Assembly: GCA_948146395.1 (NCBI GenBank) | Contig: OX411543.1 | Location: forward strand, 33,003,058 to 33,067,057 | Source of the DNA: Fragum whitleyi | Taxonomy: Eukaryota > Mollusca > Bivalvia > Cardiida > Cardiidae | Length of the DNA: 64,000 nucleotides | Direction of reading: 5' to 3' | Part shown: in pieces, positions 29,925-41,900 of the stretch | How positions within the stretch are numbered: position 1 is the stretch's first letter | Layout of the letters: each line of letters starts with the position of its first letter | Notes under the pieces: model-generated | The model's database searches: none | What the model was told of the DNA's origin: nothing | What the model saw: the letters and a program-made list of their open reading frames with translations, nothing else | Program-made: the position numbers and the translations under genes

Positions 29925-32900
29925 GTGAGAGATTATTGAACACCTTCACCGGTTTGAAATCCCTGATTAATCTCAATATTATTCGCAAAATCCAATCCTT
30001 AAAATTTAAATGAAAGGAGGAGAAACCCACGTTGTCAATATCTGTTGAATTTCGCCAAATGTCGAAGCATTTAATCACTGATTCTGCCTATGTTTCCCCG
30101 AAGGGATTTTGGTGTATGAATCCATTCGCCCTCGAAACACTTTCGCCCGTGTGTCTTCTCCTTAAAATTGGTTCAATTTGGTTGATCTTTTTGTACGCCT
30201 CTGGTTTTCCCCGTTTAGTTTTTGTAATTTAATTTTGTATAGAATTAAAATGAAAATTTCAGCTGCGAAAAAGACTATATGCACCATAACATGCTTATTT
30301 TCGATTGAAATCCTTTAACGAACCAGTCCAATGCTTTATAGATCATGTCAATTAGTATTTCTTTTTTATGCTCCCCGAAGGGAGAGCATATAGCCGCCGC
30401 TTTGTCTGTCCGTCAGTCCGTTATTCCGTCCGTCTGTCCGTCCCCACCTATTTCTCCATAACCCCTGGGCCGAATTGAATGAAACTTACCATGTGAACTC
30501 CCTATGATATAGTGATGATGCATCTGTGACGGTTTTTGGATTTGAGGCCTCGTCACGGGAAAAGGGGACTTAGGGTAAAAAAGCAGTTTTTCCCAAATTT
30601 CTCCTAGTCTCACTGTCAGAATTTAGTGAAATTTCATATTTGTGTAGCAAATCAGATGCCTTTTACTATAAACAATTTGAAATTAACGTAAAAAAAAATA
30701 TATCATGGAAAAAGGGGCCTTAATGTTTGTTACCTTTACGTAAGCACGTAAAGGTCAGTTATTCTTTCATTTCTCCTAGTCTCATGCTCAGAATTTGATG
30801 AAATTTCACATTTGAGTAGCAAATCAGATGCTCTTTACCCTAAATTATTTGACATTTGTGTCTTAAAATATGTCATGCAAAAAGGGGGTTTAATGTTTGT
30901 AAACCTTTATGTAAGCTGTATAAGATAACAGCTTAAATGAGTCTTTGAAATCTGACCACAGAGCATATCTCCTAAGTATAATAGCTATCAACTTGAAACT
31001 TTATGGGTGGATAGACCTTGTGGAGGAGAAGTGCAGTGCACAAGAACTACAACTCTTGCTTGCATAATTTTGGAGTTATTGCCCTTTGTTAGTTTTGATA
31101 CTTAGATTATGTCTGGAGCATATCTCCTAAAGTTAAATAGCTATCAACTTGAAACTTTATGGGTGGATAGATCTCATGGAGGAGAAGTGCTATGCACAAG
31201 GACTACAACTCTTGCTTGCATAATTTTGCAGTAATGGCCCTTTGTTATTTTTGATACTTAGATTTTGTCTGGAGCATATCTCCTTAAGTATGATAGCTAT
31301 CAACTTGAAACTTTATGGGTGGATAGATCTTATGGAGGAGAAGTGCAATACACCAGAACTATAACTCTTGCTTGCATGATTTTGGAGTTATTGCCCTTTG
31401 TTATTTTTAATACATTTAATAGGAGGTAAATCTCTGACAGTACAAAATAATCTTTAATCTAATAGGCTTCAGTTTACTATCAAGCTTTTGTGGCAGGGGA
31501 TGTCCATGTCCAACATGGCTCTTGTTTTTGTGACAATGCCTTATTCGGGGAGCATAATCCCAGCGTTTTTTTTCCTTCTTTGAACGGGTCCGGTAAACGG
31601 ACCCGTTCCCATTGACGAAAACTACTATTTTTTCCCAAAATGAGAGAATGAAATTCTCAATTCAAAGCTAATTCTTGAAGTAAACATAAACTTTGATTAT
31701 TTCCTATTGGAAAACCTGGAAGTACTTTTAGCAATAAATATCTGTGTTGTAATTTGTCAACAAGAGGGGAATTTCCGAAGATCAATTTATTTTAGTCACA
31801 TGGTTCTCGATTTCATAGGCATAAACAATTAGGAAGTAGGAAACCCAGTGTATTTTGGATAACTCGGAAGTTATCGCATTACAAAATTGCATATTTTTGT
31901 GAAGCCAAGACATTGCGATTTTATTTCATAAAATACTTACCTAATATTACAATATGGATTTCCTTTTCGGGTCCGCATAATAAACCTTCCGGAAATACGG
32001 AAGTAAACAAACTTTTGCGCATGCGCAACCTGACTACTTCCGACAATCCTCGTGCAACTTCAGTTTTCCTTTTTCGGCGAAACAGTTCGCATCGTGTTAG
32101 TGTTAGAACCTTCGGAGTTTATGCCACGTGGCATTTTATGCTTTTTAGGAACTTTATCTTTAGTTCAACATGTCGGAAGATGGGGAATTTTCTGAGACGA
32201 CCAGGCATTCGGAACACGAAAGTGACGAGTCCGTTTTGACACAGGCATCTCGTTCCGAGACCGTTATGCACAAAGCAAAACGAAAGAAAAAGAAATCTAG
32301 ATATTCGGAGTTGGAATTAAGATTCAACAAATTGGAAGCATTGGTCACAAAGGCCTTTGAAAAGTCGGCGCCAGAGACAAACTCGGCCAGTAGTAGTGTA
32401 GAGAAGTCAGAAACAAATTCTCGACATCCCTTGAATAAACATGATAAAATGGATGCAGTGTCATTATATGCTGAATCTGACCATTTTGACTCTGATTACA
32501 ATTATGACAGTGACAAAGAGAACACTGTTAGTGAAAGTACACAGAAGTGTCTTTTCGAAATGTTTGGAGAGGATGCCATGGTCAAGAAAAAGTCTAACAA
32601 AGAAGGCATTGTTCTGGATAAGTCGCAGGTGGAAGTTATAGAGAGCAGTTTCAGGTGTAGTGAGCCTAATTTTCTTACTGCTTTTTCAGAAGATAATATT
32701 GACTTATTTCCACTGGACGAAGAATTTGAGAAATTTTTGAAAGTTCCATCTTTGGACTCTTTAGTTGATTGCTGTTTAGTAAAACGGTATGGGAATAAGG
32801 CGTCTTTCGCTAGAAGTAAGGCAAAAGTTCTGTTCACTCAACCATGTAAAATGGTGGATAAAATCGGTTTTAAGGGCCAGCACGCTGCCAGACTTGGTTT

Positions 32901-35900
32901 AATAATGCAGTGTTATGTACAACAGAGTCTTGGGAATCTGTTACAGTTCATAGAGTCTGAATCTTATGATAAAGATACAGCTGTCAAACAAGTAAAAGAC
33001 ATTTTTTCAATGTCCACCAAAGTTTTAGACCAATTAGGAAGGACCGGGGCTTTACATCATATTAGCCGTAGAACTGTTGCCATGACAGATACTGGTTTAT
33101 ATGACCAACATGACAATTTAGATTTTGCTAATTTGCCATTGTCAGGTGAAGGTGTTTTTGGTCCTCAGCTAGAAACATTGTTAAAAGAGAGGAAAGAGAA
33201 GAAAAAACAAGTTGAAGACTTAGTTCCTGATGTGCAGAGGCACAAACGAAAATTCAGTGGTCAATCTCATTCTGAATATAATAAACGTACCAATGATAGA
33301 AATGTGGATAAGCCAGCTTCTGGTCAGTGGAGTAATTTTCGCATTCCTAAGATTCAAAACCGAGCTCCCCAGGATAGCAGAGGATTCAGTAGATCAAGAG
33401 GTTCATTTCGAAACTCAAATCCAAGACGCTCGGCTACCAGCACTGGAAAAAGTCAGCTGGAGAGACCAGTTGAAAAATGACAAGGTAAAGATTATAGAAA
33501 AGTTTCCGGAGATACCTGTTGGGGGCGGATTAGTTCATTTTCTAAGCAATTGGGAAAAAATTACTCAGGATCAATGGGTCTTGGACATCATAAGGGAGGG
33601 TTACAAACTAGAGTTCCTAAAGTTACCTTTCCTTCAATGGTGTAAAAGTTACCAATGTTCCTGCAAATCAGCAAATTCTTATAAAAGAAGAAATAGATTC
33701 TTTGTTAGAAAAAAATGCCATAGAAATTGTTCCTCAAGATCAGATTCAAGACGGTTTTTACAGTACACTGTTTCTAGTGCCAAAGAAAACTGGAGGAATG
33801 AGGCCTGTAATCAATTTAAAACCCCTCAACATGTATCTTCGAAAGCAGCATTTCAAAATGGACACTCTGACAAAGGTTATCAATATGGTAGCAAAAGGAG
33901 ATTGGGCAATATCAGTCGATTTAAAAGATGCCTATCACCACATTATGATATTCAAAAGTCATCGCAAGTTTCTGAGATTTCAATTTCAGGGAATTGCTTA
34001 TCAGTTCCGATGTCTTTGTTTCGGGCCAACCAGTGCCCCAAGAACCTTCGTAAAGGTGATGGCAGTAATTGTCGCTCATTTACGGAAATTGGGACTTCGG
34101 TTGGCAAGTTACATAGACGATTGGTTAAATGTAAATCAATTGGAACAGGATCTCGAAGGAAATCGAAACCAATTGCTCAGTCTCCTATATCAACTAGGTT
34201 TAATGATAAACAAAGAGAAATCCCTTCTAGTTCCCGTACAGTTAATAACTTATCTGGGAAGTTTATTCGATTTAAAAAAAGGCCTTGTGTTTCCAACCCA
34301 GGAACGTATTTTAGGTCTAAAGAAAGCTGTACAAGAATTATTGGAGGGAAAAATAACTGCAAGACAATATCTAGTTGTGTTGGGAATAATAGCATCTTGT
34401 CTGGAGTTAATTCCAAATTCGAGATTGTTCATGAGACCTCTTCAGCTTCATTTGTTACAAAATTGGAATCCTGCTCGATTGCCATTTTCTTACCAAATTC
34501 CTCTTACACCACAGCTTGTTCATCAATTGAAATGGTGGTTAGATGCTCAGAACATTTCAAAGGGCAGATCTTTAGTCAAACAGGGTTTTTCGGTGACGCT
34601 AACCACAGATGCCAGTGGCTAATGGGGATGGGGGGGTCACATGAACAATTTAACTTGTCAGGGTCAATGGTCGTTGATGGAAAAAATGCTTCACATCAAT
34701 TGCCTGGAAATGAAAGCAGTGATATATTGTTTACAGCATTTCCAGTGTCATGTCCAAAATCAGAATGTGTTGATTCGTTCGGACAACACAACAGTTTGTC
34801 AATATATCAATCGTCAAGGGGGAATGAAATCAACACATCTTTGCAAGCTGACCATGCAATTGTGGGACTATGCAATAGCACGCAACATAACACTGAAAGC
34901 TGTTCATATCATGGGGAGCAAAAACACGCTTGCGGATGTTTTGAGTCGTCAGAGAATTTTAGCAACAGAATGGTCTCTAAGCATACTAGTGGTGGAAAAA
35001 TTGTTTCAGATTTGGGGCAAACCAATGATAGATTTATTTGCAACGAGCGAAAACAAGAAAGCACCACTCTTTTGCTCCTGGATTCATCATCCTCAGGCTT
35101 ATGCAATGGATGCCCTATCAATTGCATGGCAGAACATGTATGCTTATGCGTTCCCCCCAGTGCAATTGATACCCAGAGTTCTATATCATTTTCAGCAGTT
35201 TCGGTGTACAATGATACTGATAGCGCCAATGTGGCCAAGACAACATTGGTATCCACAAATTCTGAAATTTCTAATAGCTTGTCCTGTAAGTCTCCCTTGC
35301 CAAGTGGATCTATTAACTCAGTGCAAGGGGAAAGTGATGCATCCAAATGTAGAGTCTCTACATCTGACTGCATGGCTATTATCGACAGAAAATACTCTTC
35401 AACAGGCTTTTCTAAAAAAACTAGACAGTTATTATCAAAATCATGGAGAAAAGGCACCCAAAAGGATTATAGAAGTAAGTTTAGACAGTTCAATAGCTGG
35501 TGTGTTGAACAAAAAATTGATACCTATTCAGCATCTTTAGTAAATTGTGCCGAATTTTTGACATTTCTATATGAAAAAGGTCTTAAATATAGAACAATAA
35601 ATGGGTATAGGTCTATGCTGTCTTCTGTTTTAGCACCAATAGGAAATGTACCAGTTGGTCAGCATCCTCATATAATAAGACTGTTGAAGGGAATTTTTAA
35701 TGAACGTCCCCCATTAAAAAGATTAGTTCCAGAATGGGATCTTCTTCTCATTTTAGGTTGTTTGAAAGAAAAGCCTTTTGAACCTATGAAAGATGCATCA
35801 TTGAAGTTCTGTACCTGGAAGACATGTTTTTTGATGGCTATTACAACATTTCGGAGATGTAGTGATTTACAATCCTTACAATTAGGTGAAGGTCAAGTGA

Positions 35901-38900
35901 ATGTACAAAAGCAGGGTGTCACTTTTATCCGAACAGGTTTGTCAAAGTCTGATAGACCTAGTCATATGGGAAGAAACATTTTTGTGCCTCATTTGGAGAA
36001 AGATAGGAAATTGGACCCAAAGAGAGCATTAGCGTATTATCTAAAGACAACGGAACAGTACAGAAATCAGAATGGAAAAGACATTGTGAAATTGTTTTTG
36101 GCCGTAAATAAACCTCATCAACCAGTTTCTTCAATAACTATTTCTAGGTGGTTAATTAGTTTGATAAAATTTTGTTACAAAAAGTTGAATAAGACTCATG
36201 GAAAAATCACAGGACATTCAACTAGGAGTGTAGGACCATCATGGGCTTTATTCAAGGGTGCATCTTTACAGCAGGTTATGGAGGCTGCAGATTGGTCCAG
36301 AGAGACCACTTTCACGAGACATTATTTGAAGCCAGTGAATGTTGACTTTTTTAATTAGTGGAGGCACACTAAAACTGTATACATGTATTTGTTTTTTTCG
36401 GCGGACCGCCAGTATAGAAATGTGGTTTATTCACAGTTCTGGTGATTACTGTGTGTACATATGACATATTATATCAACATTATTCCAAGAAGGAATCCAT
36501 CTTGTTGTATATAGGAGGGATCACAGTTGTGTACAGAAATGAGTAAAAGCCTTTATTTTGGACAAGAGGTAATCATTTCTTTTTACTGTTGTATATAATG
36601 ATGATGTATATTCTTTTAAAGTGAGTTAACTAAATAATCACTCGCTTTTGTTGATACTGCTATGGAATCTATAATAATCCATATTGTAATATTAGGTAAG
36701 TATTTTATGAAATAAAAATTTTAAATTTGTTTTCAAATTATAGTTTTATTAATAAATACTTACCTAATATTACAACTTTCCCTCCCTCCTCCCCTCGTGT
36801 TATTTAGTATTGACTTAGGCGAACTGTTTCGCCGAAGGAATACTGAAGTTGCACGAGGATTGTCGGAAGTAGTCAGGTTGCGCATGCGCAAAAGTTTGTT
36901 TACTTCCGTATTTCCGGAAGGTTTATTATGCGGACCCGAAAAGGAAATCCATATTGTAATATTAGGTAAGTATTTATTAATAAAACTATAATTTGAAAAC
37001 AAATTTAAAATTTTTTGGACCTGATTTGCAGTAGACGATCTTTTTGCATTTATTTATCAATTGATGTAAGATGAATTTAAAAGGAAAAAACTTACTAGAA
37101 TGAAGGACTTTTGGTCATGGTTGAAACAAATTATTTTCCTGTTTTATAACCCAAAATATAATTGTTTATCTTTGTTTAATTTTCGTAAACAAAATTGACT
37201 GTTATTCACGATCTCGGCACCTCTCAGAACCAACCCGAATTGTCTTTCAAACATTCTACAGTAGGTAGAACATCTGAGTATATGATCTATTTGAAAATAT
37301 GTTTAAAAAGTTTCTATGATTTTAGTAGAAATATTCCTTTATAGTTCTTTTAAAAACAATAGGATTGAATATGTATTTGTTTTCTGTTGATTCGTACCCA
37401 AGAATGTTCAACCCACGAATTTATTATAGAAACTGATTTATCTATATTTTAGGTTTAACCATGATATTTTCTTAACAAAAAACTCAGTGATATTTCTAGA
37501 TTTGATATAAAACATTTATTCCAGAGCTAATTCTTTGTCCTTGTTTTTGCTCAGATTCCTTGTTTAAGGACTATGGTTTGCTTTTCAGTTAAGATATGAC
37601 TATAGAGGCATAGGAACTTCTATTATACATATTATAATGAATACTAATGATATAAATAAAAGTAATGTTTTTAAAACAAGTGTCACAATGAAAATTCCCA
37701 TTTTTTGAGAAAACAACGCATTTTTCCCAATTGGTCCGGTCTCGGACCCTTTCCCAAAGCCAGGAGAAAAAACGCTGAATCCGTCTCTGACGGCTCTTGT
37801 CTTTTGAAGACTGACATTGATTGTCGACTTATAAGTCCCTTGGACGCCTTATCTTCCGATAGGTGGCTTTTTTCAAATACTGACCTATCTGATTTGAGCA
37901 TTCTGGGTAGTGTTATTTGTGACAACTCGGTCATTCCGTCGAACTACTTTCAAAATGTCAGCAGTCATGAATTGGTTCAATTTTTTCGGTTTACCCCAAA
38001 ATCTATATCAGGAAACTGTGTATAGTGGAAGTATATTGACCTAAACCTTGCCTTTGTGATTTAATTAGATTAAATACCGGTCGTTTCTCCTCGGCAAAAA
38101 ACGACTATCCTGCAAAATCTTAATGTAAAGTTGGGAGTCCATGTGTTAGCTCTGTTAACCCATTATCCCACATGCTGTTCGCTGTAAAGGCGATATTTGG
38201 TCACCCTCATGAACTAGTGAATCAATACATAAATTGAGTTTCTTAATTAAAAATCTTTAGATGCAAGTGAGAAAAATATAAATTTTCAAATTTCTTTTAA
38301 TGCAATTTATGTGTTTTGAATAGAAATGAAATGAAATCCCCTCTCTCGGTCGCAATAATTGTTTTTTAAAATGAATCGTCGGCTACATGACTAGGCACCC
38401 CGTATATAGGTAAACTACTAGCTCCACGCATACTTGTAATTTGTACAGTATAATGGAATGTCCATGCTTGATTGTCAGGTGCCGAAGTATCTTCGGTATT
38501 AATTTGTGTGCCTACTTTATTTATTCTGCATAAAGGTCAGGTTCAAGTTCATATGCGCCCGCTTTACAGAGCGAAAACCTGCAAAAATCTTCTTCTCCCA
38601 AACCAGAAGGAAGACTTTCATCTTTCATATTTGGTATGTAGCATGAATTGGTTGACCTCTACCAAGTTTGTTCATATCATGATCACCCTTGGGTCATATT
38701 TGGGCTTTCCCAAGGCACATCCCTTTTAGCTCATCTGAGCACAAATGGTAAAAAAATGGAAATTCTTCTAAAATCTTCTTCTCTGAGACAATAAGGCAGA
38801 CAGCTTTCATAGTAAGTATGTAGCATCATCTAGTAGACCTCTACCAAATTTGTTAATATCAAGACCCTGGGTTCACATTTGGGCGTCACTCTGATGCATC

Positions 38901-41900
38901 CCTTTTTATCCCCCGCCGTTTTTGGCGAGGGGATATAGTAATGCTCTCCGTCCGTCATTCCGATTCCGTCCTTCCGTCACTAAACTTGTCCGGAGCATAT
39001 CTCCTAAAGTATAATAGCTATCAACTTGAAACTTTATGGGTGGATAGATCTCATGGGGGAGAAGTGCAGTGCACAAGAACTACAAGTCTTGCTTGCATAA
39101 TTTTTGAGTTATTGCCCTTTGTTATTTTTAAGACTTAGATTTTGTCCGTAGCATATCTCCTAAAGTATAATTTATCCCCCCCCCTTTTCGGCGAGGGGAT
39201 ATAGTAATGCTCTCTGTCCGTCATTCCGATTCCGTCCTTCCTTCATTCCATCCTTCCGTCACTTAACTTGTCCATAGCATATCTCCTAAAGTATAATAGC
39301 TATCAACTTGAAACTTTATGGGTGGATAGATCTCATGGGGGAGAAGTGCAGTGCACAAGAACTACAACTCTTGCTTGCATAATTTTGGAGTTATTGCCCT
39401 TTGTTATTTTTAAGTCTTACGATTTTGTCTGGAGCATATCTCCTAGAGTATAATAGCTATTAGCTTGAAACTTTATGGGTGGATAGATCTCATGGAGGAG
39501 AAGTGCAGTGCACAAAAACTACAACTCTTGCTTGCATAATTTTGGAGTTATTGCCCTTTGTTATTTTAAAGATTTAGATTTTGTCCGGAGCATATCTCCT
39601 AAAGTATAATAGCTATCAACTTGAAACTTTATGGGATGATAGATCTCATGTAGGAGAAGTGCAGTGCACAAGAACTACAACTCTTGCTTGCATAATTTTG
39701 GAGTTTTTGCCCTTTGTTATTTTTAAGACTTAGATTTTGTCCCGAGCATATCTCCTAAAGTATTAAAGCTATCAACTTGAAACTTTATTGGAGGATAGAT
39801 CTCATGGAAGAGAATGTGCAGTGCACAAGAACTATAACTCTGGCTTGTATAATTTTTGAGTTATTGCCCTTTGTTATTTTTAAGACTTAGATTTTGTCCC
39901 GAGCATATCTCCTAAAGTATAATAGCTATTAGCTTGATACTTTATGGGTGGATAGATCTCATGGAGGAGAAGTGCAGTGCAAAAAAACTACAACTCTGGC
40001 TTGCATAATTTTGGAGTTATTGCCCTTTGTTATTTTTAAGACTTAGATTTTGTAGGGGCTTAATTTCTTAAAGTATAACCCTTAATCTATTTGGCTTCAG
40101 TTTACTATCAAGCTTTCTCGGCGGGGGGATGGCCATGTCCGACATGGCTCTTGTTACATGAATGAAAGAGTGAAAAAGGCATATCCTTCTTGCTCTTGGC
40201 TGAAAATATTCCATGGTATTGATCTTATGTAGAAATTATCTCTTTGTTGACATCTGCTAATTTAATTAATGTGTTGTCCAAGGGATCAAAGAGACTAACG
40301 TGAGCTATCTAGGACCATCATGGTCTTTTTGTTTTATATCAAACTTATTGTAGTGCAGTAAACCATGGCTTATTTTGAAAAAAAACAAACAAAAAAATAA
40401 ATTGTTTTTCAAATCATACCAAGATTTTCATGAAATACAAGACAATTAGCCATTTAGGTCAAGCAGAGCTTTCAAAGTGAAAGTGGACCGGAACTGGTTC
40501 AATGATTGTATTAAGTATTGTCAATGAACTAATGTGATTTACCTAATTCTTATCTCATCTGTCTCAACACCTTTTACACCATGCCAGTTGTTACCTGAAT
40601 GACAACAGTAACAAAGGAAGTCTTTAAGATGAGAGGCTGAAAAAGGACAGAAGTCCTTACATCAGAGCGGCTGAGTTGGGGTTTGGGGTTCACTTGAATT
40701 ATCAGGGTGGTTATTTATAAACTGTAATAGTGACTCTCATTTGCTAAAGATTAAAAACAGTGTTATTGTCTGATTAATTTGATTTCAGAAATAGATTCTG
40801 TTGTGTTTTTGTTCTTTTGACTTTTGTATTCACTATATCAGAAAAGATGTAGTTTTTGGCAAAGCCAAGAGGAAAAGGCTGCTAAAACTGACACAATTCT
40901 TAACTAGCACGGTTGGATGACTACATAGTAATTATCCACATGTACTTTTCCAAAGTGAGCGGACAAGTGGACTTTTCAAGCCCTGGAAAAGGAGCAAAAT
41001 GGACCTTCTCAGGGCTTGAAATGAACTTTTAACGTTCTATACATAAAACAGACAATAATTGGTAATTTTTCATCAAAAATTACCAAGTTGATTTTTTTCA
41101 GATAAATTGATTATCATAGATAAATTGATTATTTGGAAGAACTTCGGGCATTAAGGAAGATACCTTTAATTTCATAAACTCTTTAACGCATTTCGATGGC
41201 TCAGCGCGAAACAGTTGTAACTGCCTATAGTTTATAGGTTACATGCTGAGCCATCAATTTGTTCATCACTCAATGAGGCTACTTTTTTGAGGAAAAATTA
41301 GGTATATATTGCTGGATTAATTTCAGCCGATCAAACCTGTCAAGAAGAAGGGGGTGAAGGGGAAGAAAAAGAAGCCCGCACCAGCCCCACTCAAGGCCAA
41401 ACAGCCTGAGATTAAGAAGAAATATGTCAACCCCTTGTTTGAGAAGAGACCAAAAAACTTTGGAATAGGTAAAGTTTGAGACAGTGTATTTCAATTTTTT
41501 GAACTCTTTTTATTAGTTTAAAGATGTTTCCAGAGTCATAGATTGTCACTTTCATCGACAGAGGATGTTCAGAATATGAAACTTAGGAGAAAAGATGTTA
41601 AGGATTTTTATAATAGAATTTCGGTAATGTTTGATTACCATTATGTATCTTCTATCTGTTACTGGAAGTTAGCAGAGCCATAAGTATCTTTCTTGGTCTA
41701 TTTAGCATTCATAGATTTTACATGAATTATTCTTAATTATGCAGTCCTCAAATCTTGAAGTTTGTTTGTAATCTCTTTAATTGGACATTTGTTTATTTTA
41801 CATTTGTATTTGTGAAATTGTAGGTCAGGATATTCAGCCAAAACGTGACTTGACGAGGTTTGTAAAATGGCCTAAGTATGTACGGTTACAGAGACAGAGG

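Larger units (their letters stand above)
31917..37014 (+). mobile_element. DIRS-like tyrosine-recombinase retrotransposon, structurally complete
   Basis: 5.1 kb with gag, reverse transcriptase/RNase H and tyrosine recombinase in the order expected for DIRS1-type elements. Inverted terminal repeats are at ~31929-32092 and 36822-36981. An internal complementary region at 36677-36774 first complements the left outer end (TTTCATAAAATACTTACC) and then the right outer end (ATTAATAAATACTTACC), as required by the DIRS circle-replication model. It sits in sense orientation inside RPL7A intron 1. The RT frame is broken, so this copy is probably non-autonomous now. Confidence 0.9.
29925..41326 (+). other. 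RPL7A: RPL7A intron 1 (11.4 kb)
   Basis: Donor GTGAGA, acceptor TTTCAG. Contains family C and D Helentron-like elements, a full-length DIRS element, a split family A element and a fold-back hairpin. 29925-30360, 37346-38570 and 40337-41194 show no recognised element apart from a GGTCCGGTCTCGGACC hairpin near 37732 and ACAAGT-type motifs near 40960. The size depends on the exon 1 call. Confidence 0.65.

Noticed and set aside
33230..36358. One 1042-residue protein
   Set aside because: Residues before about 690 show no domain and overlap the RT/RNase H frame; only the C-terminal part is a recognisable recombinase.
41279..41494. Minus-strand frames over RPL7A exons 2 and 4
   Set aside because: They are antisense shadows of confirmed exons.
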